In this document: positions 54,946 to 63,823 of the stretch, one piece after another
Numbering within the stretch: the stretch's first letter is position 1
How the letters are laid out: the number at the start of each line of letters is the position of its first letter
Assembly: GCF_002949735.1 (NCBI RefSeq)
Contig: NZ_CP026681.1
Location: 5,424,001 to 5,488,000, forward strand
Origin: Nostoc sp. 'Peltigera membranacea cyanobiont' N6
Lineage (GTDB): Bacteria > Cyanobacteriota > Cyanobacteriia > Cyanobacteriales > Nostocaceae
Length of the DNA stretch: 64,000 nt
Direction: 5' to 3'
Notes under the pieces: model-generated
The model's input: only the letters and a program-made list of their open reading frames with translations
Databases searched by the model: none
What the model was told of the DNA's origin: nothing
Made by a program: the position numbers and the translations under genes

Positions 54946-55558
54946 TTTTAAACAACTTAGTTACTTTATCTAAATCCTTATCTCCAGGTGCGCGTTCCAC
55001 ACCACTAGATAAATCAACGCCGCTAGGACTAATTTGACTTAAAGCTTCCAAAATATTATCTGCTGTTAATCCCCCAGCTAAAAACCAAGGGCAATTGGGG
55101 TTAAATTGCTCTAACATTTTCCAATCTAAGGTTTTACCTGTACCACCAAGTTGTTGGGGATGGTAGGCATCAAGTAATAAAGTATCTATGTATTTTGTGT
55201 AATGAGCCGCAGTGTCCAGATGCTCAAGACTACGAATCCTTAGCGCTCTAATAATTTCGATATTGGGTAACTCTTGACGTAATTGGTAGCAAAAGTCTGG
55301 TGATTCATCTCCGTGTAACTGGACACCAGTTAACCCAGAATTAACAATTATCTGACTGATTTCAGGGATACTAGCATTGGCAAAAACACCAATTGTGTCA
55401 ATATTTGCCGGGAGTTCTGCCACTGCTACCCGAATTTGGGATGTAGTCACGTAGCGAGGTGAAGTTGGCACACAAATAAATCCTAGTGCCGTTGCCCCCA
55501 GAGAGGCGATCGCTATAGACTGCTGTGGTTGAGTGATACCGCAAATTTTAACGCGCAT
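54926..55558 (-). CDS. trpF: phosphoribosylanthranilate isomerase
   Basis: Converts N-(5-phosphoribosyl)anthranilate to the deoxyribulose isomer in tryptophan synthesis. A 210-aa TIM barrel beginning MRVKICGITQP with the catalytic Cys, then VQLHGDES, LLDAY, FLAGGLTADNI with the phosphate loop, and GVDLSSGVE. ATG 55558. It stands alone, as is usual in cyanobacteria where trp genes are scattered. Convergent with folE. Confidence 0.95.
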   Translation of the reverse strand: MRVKICGITQPQQSIAIASLGATALGFICVPTSPRYVTTSQIRVAVAELPANIDTIGVFANASIPEISQIIVNSGLTGVQLHGDESPDFCYQLRQELPNIEIIRALRIRSLEHLDTAAHYTKYIDTLLLDAYHPQQLGGTGKTLDWKMLEQFNPNCPWFLAGGLTADNILEALSQISPSGVDLSSGVERAPGDKDLDKVTKLFKKLGGRE

Positions 55559-55681
55559 GGAAATATAACAAAGAATTTAGAATAATCACCTGAAAAGTCT
55601 AAACTATCTCAAAAACTTTTGGGCCTAGTAATTTTATAATCTTGAGGTCTGGGTTAACTTTTTCATTTAGGAGACAAAAGC

Positions 55682-55936
55682 TTGATTTCATCTACTTTAC
55701 TAGCAGTAGCTGCAAATGTTCCCGCAACACCTGCGTGGAATCCTACAGTAGGAATTATTATCAGCATCAGCAGCTTAGTAGTGCTTTTGCTAAGTACTAA
55801 GATTGAAAAACCCTTAGTTGGCCCTAAGTTCCCTATCCTGCCGGTCAGTGTTCCAACATTCGTTGCAGCGATGGCTTTTGGTCATATTATCGGTATTGGC
55901 ATCGTTTTAGGACTGACTAACATCGGTCGTCTATAA
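55682..55936 (+). CDS. psaK: photosystem I reaction centre subunit PsaK
   Basis: Peripheral two-helix subunit of photosystem I, binding chlorophylls at the PsaA edge. The 84-aa protein has the PsaK pattern: WNPTVGIIISI at the first helix and FGHIIGIGIVLGLTNIGRL at the second, with a short stromal/cytoplasmic loop. The start is a TTG at 55682 with AGGAG at 55671-55675; no suitable ATG exists. The N-terminal LLAVAANVPATPA resembles PsaK leader regions. A strong hairpin follows. Confidence 0.9.
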   Translation: MISSTLLAVAANVPATPAWNPTVGIIISISSLVVLLLSTKIEKPLVGPKFPILPVSVPTFVAAMAFGHIIGIGIVLGLTNIGRL

Positions 55937-55948
55937 CTTTGCAATGAC

Positions 55949-55972
55949 CGCGGCGTTACCTATAACGCCGCG
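55949..55972 (+). terminator. psaK hairpin terminator
   Basis: CGCGGCGTTA-CCTA-TAACGCCGCG, a perfect 10-bp stem 12 nt after the stop. Only AT-rich text and no long T-run follows. Confidence 0.75.
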
Positions 55973-56043
55973 ATTAAATACAAAACTAGCAAAATATGGT
56001 TTTTTCCATTTCACACATTTAAGAAAGGGAGTAGAAGAGGAAA

Positions 56044-56075
56044 TAAACAATTCCCAATTCCCAATTCCCAATTTC
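56044..56075. repeat. STRR array (CAATTCC)n
   Basis: Four CAATTCC heptamers in the spacer between psaK and the site-2 protease gene. Confidence 0.8.
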
Positions 56076-56231
56076 AGAGTTTTGCTCAGAGACATTAATT
56101 GTCTATTCTAGAAATAAGAGCATTTCGTAACTCGGCAGTACTGAATTAATGCTCACAAATACATGTATAAGTATATACGAAAATATTACAGTATAGGAAC
56201 TACTGGCAATATCTAGTTTTAGGACAATGTA

Positions 56232-57428
56232 ATGCAAACAAATTGGAAAATTGGGTCTTTATTTGGCATTCCCCTATTTTTAGACCCCTTATGGTTTGTG
56301 ATTTTAGGGTTGGCAACCCTCAACTTTGGGGTAGCTTACCAGGAATGGGGGACTGCTATCGCTTGGAGTGCTGGAATAGTTATGGCACTGCTGCTATTTA
56401 GTTCGGTGTTGCTACATGAATTGGGTCACAGCTTGGTAGCGCGATCGCAAGGCATTAAAGTTAATTCAATTACTCTGTTTCTGTTTGGCGGGATTGCTGC
56501 TATTGAAGAAGAATCTAAAACTCCTTTCAAAGCCTTTCAAGTAGCGATCGCTGGGCCATTGGTAAGTATCATACTATTTTTATTCCTCCGTCTAGGAGTT
56601 ACCGTAATCCCCGATACTAGTCCCCTCAGTGTCATGGTCGGAGATTTGGCGAGAATTAACTTAGTTGTGGCGCTATTTAACTTGATTCCTGGCTTACCTC
56701 TAGATGGAGGGCAAGTGTTAAAAGCAGCACTATGGCAAATAACGGGTAATCGTTTTCAAGCCGTACATTGGGCTGCAAAGGCTGGGCAAATTTTAGGTTA
56801 TGGTGCGATCGCTCTGGGATTTGTTGTAGATTTCTTGACAAGAGAGTTAGCGCTTGGCTTGTGGATTGCAATGTTAGGTTGGTTTGCTGTCCGCAACGCC
56901 AGCACTTATGACAACATGACTACGTTGCAGGAAAGCTTGCTTAAAGTGGTGGCGGCTGATGCGATGACTCGTGACTTTCGGGTTATAGATGCTGACCAGA
57001 CATTGCGTTCTTTTGCCGATTTATACTTGTTGGAAACCGCCCCTTCACAGGTTTATTTTGCTGCTTCTGATGGACGTTACCGGGGTCTAGTTTCCATTGA
57101 CGATTTTCGTGTAACCCAAAGAAGTGAATGGGAAACCCAAACCTTACACAGCATTGTGCATCCTCTGACAGAAATACCCACTGTTACCGAAGCTACAACC
57201 ATAGCTGAGGTAATTAACAAGCTGGAAAATGAGCAGTTACCTCGAATTACCGTCCTTTCTCCTGCTGGTGCTGTAGCTGGTGTAATCGATCGGGGAGATA
57301 TTGTGCGATCGTTGGCACAAAAGTTAAATTTGCGGCTCACAGACGCTGAAATTAAGCGGATCAAAGAAGAAGGTAGCTATCCGCCTGGGTTGCAACTGGG
57401 AGTAATTGCAAAGTCAATTGCAAATTAA
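56232..57428 (+). CDS. site-2-protease-family (M50) membrane metalloprotease with CBS domains
   Basis: A 398-aa intramembrane protease. HELGH at residues 62-66 and NLIPGLPLDGGQ (150-161, D158) supply the zinc ligands, inside about five to six TM segments. Two CBS domains fill about 240-385 (AADAMTRDFRVIDADQTL, then MSIVHPLTEIP-like second repeat). This is the SpoIVFB-like group with regulatory nucleotide-binding CBS pair. Cyanobacterial members may cleave membrane-bound regulators; substrate unknown. Confidence 0.93.
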   Translation: MQTNWKIGSLFGIPLFLDPLWFVILGLATLNFGVAYQEWGTAIAWSAGIVMALLLFSSVLLHELGHSLVARSQGIKVNSITLFLFGGIAAIEEESKTPFKAFQVAIAGPLVSIILFLFLRLGVTVIPDTSPLSVMVGDLARINLVVALFNLIPGLPLDGGQVLKAALWQITGNRFQAVHWAAKAGQILGYGAIALGFVVDFLTRELALGLWIAMLGWFAVRNASTYDNMTTLQESLLKVVAADAMTRDFRVIDADQTLRSFADLYLLETAPSQVYFAASDGRYRGLVSIDDFRVTQRSEWETQTLHSIVHPLTEIPTVTEATTIAEVINKLENEQLPRITVLSPAGAVAGVIDRGDIVRSLAQKLNLRLTDAEIKRIKEEGSYPPGLQLGVIAKSIAN

Positions 57429-57521
57429 GTGTCATACCCTTGTCATAGTTTTGCAATAGATTCGTCAAAAGCTTGTGTGATATTGAATATGGTATTTGGT
57501 TACAAAATGCTTTTTTTGGGT

Positions 57522-57552
57522 AAAAGGTAGGGTTTCCTACCTTTTTTATTTT
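57522..57552 (+). terminator. intrinsic terminator after the site-2 protease gene
   Basis: AAAAGGTAGG-GTTT-CCTACCTTTT followed by TTATTTTTT. Confidence 0.9.
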
Positions 57553-57804
57553 TTAGACCTAAGTTTGACCTAAGAAAATGCCCAAAACATCACCAGACAC
57601 AGTTTTAGAATTACTATATCAATACGTAATTAGATTGTATTAAATTTATCTATCGCAACCGCCGAAAACAATCGTGTATTGGAAAGTGCGATCGCATGAA
57701 ATTATCGGGTTATGAAAATAGATCCTCGATAACTTTTACGAAGTCGGGGATCTGCATATAGTATAAAGTGCGTAGTTTATCACCGTAGGCAATCACTCTG
57801 GGCA

Positions 57805-57858
57805 ATGACGGTTGAAGAAAAGATCGCACTAGTCGAGCAATTATTACAACGGGGATGA
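57805..57858 (+). pseudogene. N-terminal fragment of an effector-associated-domain protein
   Basis: MTVEEKIALVEQLLQRG then a TGA stop. This matches the first helix of the N-terminal adaptor (effector-associated-type) domain found on large Nostoc NTPase-WD40 proteins, and parallels the fragment at 58826. Only 17 codons remain. Confidence 0.5.
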
Positions 57859-58038
57859 TTGTTCCCTCAAGCTGTGCGATCCATCGCACCCAATTAACAA
57901 AATATGATGTCTAACAGTAAGCTACGCGATCGCCTAAAATAAGCATTTATTGGCAAGTGTTATGGCTATACCAACCTAGCAACTGTGTTGATAGAAAGGT
58001 AAGAGTGATAGCTAATCTAAGTGAACAACCAACTAGCA

Positions 58039-58569
58039 TTAATTTTTGACTCTTACTCTCAAGCTTCCAGTATTATCATCATATACCCAATCATTAACTA
58101 ATAATACCAACTCTCCATCAGAGTCGCATTGTATTGTCTTATTGCTACCGATATATATTTTCTCTCCATTCAAGATGCCAACCAATGCCATAAATGGTAA
58201 TCCATCCAATTCAGGTCTTTGTGAAACATATATACAATTTTTCAAACCACTAGGTTGAGTCCAAACATCACACCCAGCAACAGTGCCACCAGGATGTGTG
58301 TGAACTTGACCAGAAGCATTTATTTTTATGACATCACCTTGGCTAACTGGAATAACAATTCCTTGTCCATTGTTAGCCAGTAATTTATAGGTTCTTGTTT
58401 CAGCTTTAGCATCAGTTGCAAATAGGAAGCTTGCAGAGGAGATTAAACTCACGAAACTGAAAACACTAAATTTTTTCAGATTTTTCAGATTTGCTGCTTC
58501 CTTTAAGCTAAAGCCATTATATATAGTGGAGATAGCTCCAACAGACAAAAGAGTTTTTAACAATTTCAT
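58039..58569 (-). CDS. secreted protein with LecA (PA-IL)-like domain
   Basis: A 176-aa protein from ATG 58569 (MKLLKTLLSVG). A hydrophobic segment around residues 34-52 ends at DAKAE, a likely signal-peptidase site, giving a mature part of about 120 residues. The mature part (KLLANNGQGIVIPVSQGDVIKI, then LVLLVNDWVYDDNTGS) matches the beta-sandwich pattern of the galactose-binding lectin PA-IL/LecA, including the ND..Y.DN.GS calcium-site loop. Two cysteines may form a disulfide. Lectin activity is inference from motif resemblance. Confidence 0.65.
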   Translation of the reverse strand: MKLLKTLLSVGAISTIYNGFSLKEAANLKNLKKFSVFSFVSLISSASFLFATDAKAETRTYKLLANNGQGIVIPVSQGDVIKINASGQVHTHPGGTVAGCDVWTQPSGLKNCIYVSQRPELDGLPFMALVGILNGEKIYIGSNKTIQCDSDGELVLLVNDWVYDDNTGSLRVRVKN

Positions 58570-58825
58570 ACGCTTGTTTTTCCGAAAATACTGTGAATTA
58601 CCCAAGTTATTTAGAGAAAGCGATCGCTTTCTCTATATCTCCTCTAAGAAGTTGGGGATATAAATACTGGTTATCTAAATACTCTACTATTTGGTATAAA
58701 GTTTGACGGTCGGAAAAGGTCTGAGAAAAGTCGGATCTTTGTTAGTTTATTTACGTAAACTTTTTGCAAAAAATCAAGTTGATGATGGGAGTATTGTAGT
58801 TAACCTGTTACTGCTACCTAAATAA

Positions 58826-59206
58826 ATGACGGCAGAAGAAGCGATCGCAATAGTTGAGCAATTATTGCCACAGGGACGCTTAACCAAAGTTCAAGAAATT
58901 GTCTTTCGTCAATCTTGGGCAGGAAAAACGTAGATTAGATATGGCTGTAAAGTCCGATCGCGATTTCAGTTACATCAAAGACATTGGCTACTAACTGTGG
59001 CGATCGCCTTTAGCCCTGATGGAAAAACTCTCTTCACCAGTGGCTATGAAAAGATAGTTAAACACTGGGATTTTGAAACAGGCAATTGTCTGCAAACTTT
59101 AAGACCAGCCCGCCCTCATGAAGGCATGATTATTACTGAAGCGATCGGGTTGGCTGAAGCAGAGGTAGCAACTTTAAAAGTTTTGGGGGCGTTAGAAGTA
59201 AATTGA
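58826..59206 (+). pseudogene. decayed effector-domain/WD40 repeat protein
   Basis: Fragments of one large protein remain in order. First, MTAEEAIAIVEQLLPQGRL followed by VQEIVFRQSW, ending at a TAG (58933). Then a short SYIKDIGY piece in a shifted frame. Then the last WD40 blade (VAIAFSPDGKTLFTSGY, IVKHWDFETG) and the tail ARPHEGMIITEAIGL typical of Nostoc WD40 NTPases. The central NTPase and most WD40 blades are gone. A deletion derivative, not functional. Confidence 0.75.
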
Positions 59207-59269
59207 TGTAGGACTACAAAACATGTCTTAACCTCCAAAATCAAAACGCATGATTTTTTGGCTATTCCC

Positions 59270-59500
59270 CTATTCAACTTGTTGCCGAAGCGATGGTGTT
59301 AGAATCATTAGTCCTCTAACAATTTCTTCAGGAGTAGCCGTACCATTGATTACCTTTGGTACAATTGCCATAACTTCCAGAGCTAGGTTTGTTGGAATTC
59401 CCTTTGCTTCTAACCGCTTCAATTCCAAAATATCAATACCTTTTGCTAATCCATCCAAATACTCTTCTACACTCACTCCTAAATTTTCAATCTCCAACAT
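59270..59500 (-). CDS. small hypothetical helical protein
   Basis: A 76-aa protein from ATG 59500 (MLEIENLGVSVEEYLDGL), with AGGA upstream, chosen over a 14-residue longer start. Predicted all-helical and acidic, without membrane segment or cysteine. KGIDILELKRLEAKGIP and VINGTATPEEIVRGL suggest a compact helical bundle. Not recognised. It is divergent from der. Confidence 0.5.
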   Translation of the reverse strand: MLEIENLGVSVEEYLDGLAKGIDILELKRLEAKGIPTNLALEVMAIVPKVINGTATPEEIVRGLMILTPSLRQQVE

Positions 59501-59636
59501 AAGTATAATTTCCTGTTTTTTTGTTCGATTCTTAGCTATCAAAGCCTACCAAGTAGAAAAATTATTAAAACTTCCAGTTTAAAGTGAGTAAAATGGAGGG
59601 ACGTGATATACTACACCTCTCACTTACCCTGGTTTT

Positions 59637-61007
59637 ATGGCACTGCCAATTGTTGCAATTATCGGACGCCCAAATGTGGGCAAATCCACCCTGGTTAATC
59701 GACTCGCCGGGGAACAAACGGCGATTGTCCATGATGAACCGGGAGTGACACGCGATCGCACCTACATGCCAGCTTTCTGGAATGGTCGCGAATTTTTAGT
59801 TGTAGACACTGGTGGTTTAGTCTTTAATGATGATACCGAATTTTTACCCCTGATTCGCCAACAGGCAATGACAGCCTTAGCAGAAGCTTGTGGCGCTATT
59901 TTTGTAGTCGATGGTCAAACAGGCCCCACATCGGCAGACCAAGAAATCGCCGAATGGATGCGCCAACAACGCGTACCTGTACTATTAGCTGTAAATAAAT
60001 GTGAATCTCCAGACCAAGGCTTAATGCAAGCTGCCGAGTTTTGGGAATTGGGATTGGGCGAACCTTACCCCATCTCCGCAATTCATGGTAGTGGCACAGG
60101 AGAGTTACTGGACGAGTTAGTTAATCACATCCCTGCTGTTGAAGACATCCCCGAAACTAATGAAATCAAAGTAGCGATTGTGGGCCGTCCGAATGTGGGC
60201 AAATCGAGCTTACTCAATTCTTTTGTCGGCGAAGAGAGGGCAATTGTCAGCCCAATTTCTGGTACAACCCGCGATGCGATTGATACCGTTATTGAACGAG
60301 AAGGGCAAACCTACCGCTTAATTGACACCGCCGGGATTCGCAAAAAGAAACATATAGAATACGGCACAGAATTCTTTAGTATTAACCGTGCTTTTAAAGC
60401 AATTCGTCGCGCTGACGTGGTTTTATTAGTAATAGATGCTGTAGATGGAGTCACTGAGCAAGACCAAAAATTAGCTGGGCGGATTATCGAAGAAGGTCGA
60501 GCTTGCATCATCGTCGTTAATAAGTGGGATGCTGTCGAAAAAGACTCTTACACAATCTACGACTACGAAAAAACTCTGCAATCACGGTTACATTTTACCG
60601 AATGGGCAGAAACAATTTTTGTCAGCGCCTTGTCAGGACAACGGGTAGAAAAGATTCTCGAATTGGTGAAAACGGCGGCTGAATCACACAAACGCCGTGT
60701 CAGCACATCAGTTATCAACGAAGTCTTAACAGATGCCGTGAGTTGGCATTCACCCCCAGCATCCCGTGGTGGTCGTCAGGGTAAAATTTATTATGGTACA
60801 CAAGTAAGTAGCCAACCACCAACGATCGCACTATTTGTCAATGATTCCAAACGCTTCAACGACAACTACCGCCGCTACATTGAACGCCAATTCCGGCAAC
60901 AGCTAGGATTTAAAGGCACACCAATTATTTTGCTATGGCGCAGCAAAAAAGTCCGTGATGCCGAAATTGGTAACGTTAATAGAGCAACTCGCGTCAAAAT
61001 AAGTTAG
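59637..61007 (+). CDS. der: ribosome-biogenesis GTPase Der (EngA)
   Basis: Essential tandem GTPase for 50S assembly. The 456-aa protein has two G domains, GRPNVGKSTL near residue 9 and GRPNVGKSSL near residue 183, each with DTGG/DTAG and NKCE/NKWD motifs, and the C-terminal KH-like domain (RRVSTSVINEVL, FVNDSKRFNDNYRRYIERQ). ATG 59637. Followed 125 nt later by an EcfT-like permease gene. Confidence 0.97.
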   Translation: MALPIVAIIGRPNVGKSTLVNRLAGEQTAIVHDEPGVTRDRTYMPAFWNGREFLVVDTGGLVFNDDTEFLPLIRQQAMTALAEACGAIFVVDGQTGPTSADQEIAEWMRQQRVPVLLAVNKCESPDQGLMQAAEFWELGLGEPYPISAIHGSGTGELLDELVNHIPAVEDIPETNEIKVAIVGRPNVGKSSLLNSFVGEERAIVSPISGTTRDAIDTVIEREGQTYRLIDTAGIRKKKHIEYGTEFFSINRAFKAIRRADVVLLVIDAVDGVTEQDQKLAGRIIEEGRACIIVVNKWDAVEKDSYTIYDYEKTLQSRLHFTEWAETIFVSALSGQRVEKILELVKTAAESHKRRVSTSVINEVLTDAVSWHSPPASRGGRQGKIYYGTQVSSQPPTIALFVNDSKRFNDNYRRYIERQFRQQLGFKGTPIILLWRSKKVRDAEIGNVNRATRVKIS

Positions 61008-61069
61008 GAGACAAGAGAGACGCGATTCATGGCGTCTGTAAAAGAGGCACGATTAATTGCATCTGTATA

Positions 61070-61125
61070 GGAGTTATGAGTTAAAGTCAAAACTCCTAAC
61101 TCCTCATTCCTAACTCCTAACTCTA
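61070..61125. repeat. STRR-like (CTCCTAA)n heptamers
   Basis: AACTCCTAACTCCTCATTCCTAACTCCTAACTC-type units between der and the EcfT-like gene (about five copies, one degenerate). Confidence 0.75.
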
Positions 61126-61131
61126 TCTAAA

Positions 61132-62052
61132 ATGGATTTATTGCGATCGCTGCCACTTGGACTTTATTTAGAACAACCCCAAACTTGGCTGCATAAAATC
61201 GATCCGCGAGTCAAGTTCGCCTGGTTGATGAGCTTTTTAACAAGCTATGTTTTGGCTAATAATATTTGGCGGGTGCTGCTGGTGGTAGTGTTAATTGCTG
61301 CCACCTTGATTGCTAGGATTCCTCGCCGAGTATGGCAGCAGCAAATGGGTTGGCTGTTAATGCTATCGTTTTTTATTTTAGCGATCGGAGCCATTAGTCC
61401 TGATGGAATGGGTGTAGATTATCAGCCACGCTTACCAGCTAATGAACAAATATTAACCCAACCAGCAAACTCCAAAAATATTGTTCCAGAGCAAGCAAGC
61501 GATCGCAAAAAATATAGTTATGTGCTATTTCACAAAGGCCCAGTCAAAGTAACTCGTCGCTCCTTGGATTTGGCTGTACGCCTGAGTACACTTATATTTA
61601 CCGTGATTTACAGCACCAACCTGTATCTGCTGACAACCGCACCAGAAGAAATCACCTCTGGCATAGAAAGCTTAATGCAACCTTTACGACGCTTTAAGTT
61701 GCCTGTCACAGAAATTGCTTTAACTTTAACCTTGTCCTTACGTTTTATTCCCCTAGTTTTAGAAGAAGTGCAAAACTTATTTCGCTCAGTTATGACAAGG
61801 GCAATTAATTGGAAAAAGCTGGGATTGAAAGGAGGATTCAAGGTTTGGATGACAGTAGCAGAGAGACTTTTGGAAAATCTCCTCTTACGAGCCGACCAAA
61901 TGGCCAATGCAATGATGGTGCGGGGTTTTACCAGTCCCAACGAGCATCGAGTGCAGTGGCATGATTTACGATTCAAAGGGCGTGACTGGCTTGCTATTGC
62001 GACTTTAATTGTATTCTGGGGAATACGCATAGCAATCGGAACTCAGGTCTAA
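61132..62052 (+). CDS. ecfT: energy-coupling factor transporter transmembrane protein (EcfT/CbiQ family)
   Basis: A 306-aa membrane protein with about five TM segments and the coupling helices near LMQPLRRFKLPVTEIALTL and MANAMMVRGF. EcfT joins the ATPase pair EcfA to substrate-binding S components for vitamin or metal uptake. No EcfA or S component is adjacent. An insert of about 45 polar residues (about 100-140) sits between TM segments. Operon with der is possible. Confidence 0.87.
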   Translation: MDLLRSLPLGLYLEQPQTWLHKIDPRVKFAWLMSFLTSYVLANNIWRVLLVVVLIAATLIARIPRRVWQQQMGWLLMLSFFILAIGAISPDGMGVDYQPRLPANEQILTQPANSKNIVPEQASDRKKYSYVLFHKGPVKVTRRSLDLAVRLSTLIFTVIYSTNLYLLTTAPEEITSGIESLMQPLRRFKLPVTEIALTLTLSLRFIPLVLEEVQNLFRSVMTRAINWKKLGLKGGFKVWMTVAERLLENLLLRADQMANAMMVRGFTSPNEHRVQWHDLRFKGRDWLAIATLIVFWGIRIAIGTQV

Positions 62053-62156
62053 TTTTGCACCGAGAAAATGGTATAGAGGTAATTGTCAGTAGTTGTAGCT
62101 ATTTGTACTCACTACTGAAAACTGTTAACTAACTATGAGCAACCCTTAGAAACAGT

Positions 62157-63746
62157 ATGATCGAGGCTTGGTATTGGCGATCGCTACCTTTAGAAAAGCG
62201 TACAGGTTCAGAAGTTTTTGCTGCTCTTTTTCGCCCCACCAACCCATCGGGAATTGCAACCCTACTAGAAAGTCCCTACCCAACGCCAATCGAGCATCCC
62301 CAACTCAGCCGATATTCTATCTGTGCAGGCGCTCCTCGTCTAGTCGATGGCATCCCCCAAATGTGGACACCAGAAGTAGGAGAAGTTTTTCCCTTTCTAG
62401 AAAATTTGTTCCAGCAAGGAGTAGGAAGAGATGAGCAGGATGAGGGGGATGAAGTAGTATTTTCTTCCCCATCTCCCCCTGCTTCCTCATCTCCCCCTGC
62501 TTCCTCATCTCCCCCTGCTCCCTCATCTCCCCCTGCTCCCCCATCTCCCCCTGCTCCCCCACCTCCCCATCTCCCCTTCACCGGCGGTTGGTTAGGTTGG
62601 TTAGGCTACGATGTGGCATGGGAAATTGAACAGCTACCCCATGATAAAATTGATCCCCTACCATTTCCTATAGCTTTTTGGTATGAACCAGATTGTTTTG
62701 CCGTTCTAGATCACGCTCAACAAATTCTTTGGCTAGCCGCCAGTGATGCAAGTAGACTTGATGAGTTACAGGATAAATTAGCAAAGAAAGACGCGGCGAA
62801 AGAATTCCCCATTTCTCCTTGTCCTGATATCCCCGTGTCTTCTTCGCCTCCTCTGTTTTTGACATCGCAAGCAGATTATGAAACAGCCGTAAACCAGGCA
62901 AAAAAATATATTCAAGCTGGAGATATCTTTCAGGCAAATCTTTCATTGCGATTTCAAGCGTCTACATCGGCTGCTGGTTGGGAAATTTATCAGGCTTTGC
63001 AAAAAATCAATCCTTCTCCTTTTGCCAGCTATTGGCAAACGCCTTGGGGAGAAGTCATCAGCTGTTCGCCGGAACGGTTAGTAATGTTGCAAAATCGGCA
63101 AGCCGAAACTAGACCGATCGCTGGGACGCGATCGCGTGGTGTCACACTAGAACAAGATATGCAACTGGCAGAAGATTTACTCAGCAACACCAAAGAACGT
63201 GCAGAACACATCATGCTGGTAGATTTGGAACGCAATGATTTAGGGCGAGTTTGTGAATGGGGAACGGTTACTGTTGACGAATTGCTGACAATTGAGCGAT
63301 ATAGCCATGTAATGCATCTTGTCAGCAACATCAAAGGTACTTTAAAAGGCGAATGCCTACGGCACGGCGAAGCCGAACGCACAGCCATTGATTTGATTCG
63401 CGCCACGTTCCCAGGTGGCACAATCACAGGCTGTCCCAAAGTCCGTTGTATGGAAATTATTGAAGAACTAGAACCCGTTCGCCGCAGCTTGTTCTACGGT
63501 TCCTGTGGTTATTTAGATTGGCGTGGTCATTTAGATTTAAATATCTTAATCCGCACCCTGCTACTAGCCCCCGCATCTGGTGAAGCAGGGGAAGAACCCC
63601 TTCTTGGGTACTCAGCACTCAACACCGTCTGGGGACAAGTTGGTGCGGGAATTGTCGCAGACAGCGACCCTGAGAAAGAATGGTATGAATCTCTGCACAA
63701 AGCCCAAGCACAATTGGCAGCCCTGAAAATGCTGAATAATCAATAG
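62157..63746 (+). CDS. anthranilate/aminodeoxychorismate synthase component I family
   Basis: A 529-aa chorismate-binding enzyme. Core motifs: SCSPERLV, PIAGTRSRG, DLERNDLGRV, GGTITGCPKVR and GQVGAGIVADS. The Ala in PIAGT is the TrpE type, where PabB enzymes usually have Lys (PIKGT), so anthranilate synthase activity is favoured though overall length and order recall PabB-like paralogues. Residues about 91-139 are a low-complexity Ser/Pro/Ala insertion encoded by an in-frame repeat. ATG 62157. No glutamine amidotransferase gene is adjacent in the window. Confidence 0.88.
   Translation: MIEAWYWRSLPLEKRTGSEVFAALFRPTNPSGIATLLESPYPTPIEHPQLSRYSICAGAPRLVDGIPQMWTPEVGEVFPFLENLFQQGVGRDEQDEGDEVVFSSPSPPASSSPPASSSPPAPSSPPAPPSPPAPPPPHLPFTGGWLGWLGYDVAWEIEQLPHDKIDPLPFPIAFWYEPDCFAVLDHAQQILWLAASDASRLDELQDKLAKKDAAKEFPISPCPDIPVSSSPPLFLTSQADYETAVNQAKKYIQAGDIFQANLSLRFQASTSAAGWEIYQALQKINPSPFASYWQTPWGEVISCSPERLVMLQNRQAETRPIAGTRSRGVTLEQDMQLAEDLLSNTKERAEHIMLVDLERNDLGRVCEWGTVTVDELLTIERYSHVMHLVSNIKGTLKGECLRHGEAERTAIDLIRATFPGGTITGCPKVRCMEIIEELEPVRRSLFYGSCGYLDWRGHLDLNILIRTLLLAPASGEAGEEPLLGYSALNTVWGQVGAGIVADSDPEKEWYESLHKAQAQLAALKMLNNQ
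62466..62573. repeat. in-frame STRR-like array inside the TrpE/PabB-family gene
   Basis: CCCCCTGCTTCCTCATCT-type units encode SSPPA/PPAP repeats. The same CCCCCTGCT text (as complement) is intergenic at 16390-16482. Confidence 0.85.
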
Positions 63747-63764
63747 CCAATAGTTTTCTTTCTA

Positions 63765-63806
63765 GTCCCTAATCCCCAGTCCCCAGTCCCCAATCCCCAA
63801 TCCCAT
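63765..63806. repeat. STRR array (CCCCAGT/CCCCAAT)n
   Basis: Six heptamers just after the TrpE/PabB-family gene. Confidence 0.85.
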
Positions 63807-63823
63807 TATCTATTTTGTGCCAA

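Noticed and set aside
62276..62581. Gly/Ala- and Glu/Gln-rich minus-strand ORFs
   Set aside because: They are antisense readings of the Pro/Ser repeat in the TrpE/PabB-family gene.
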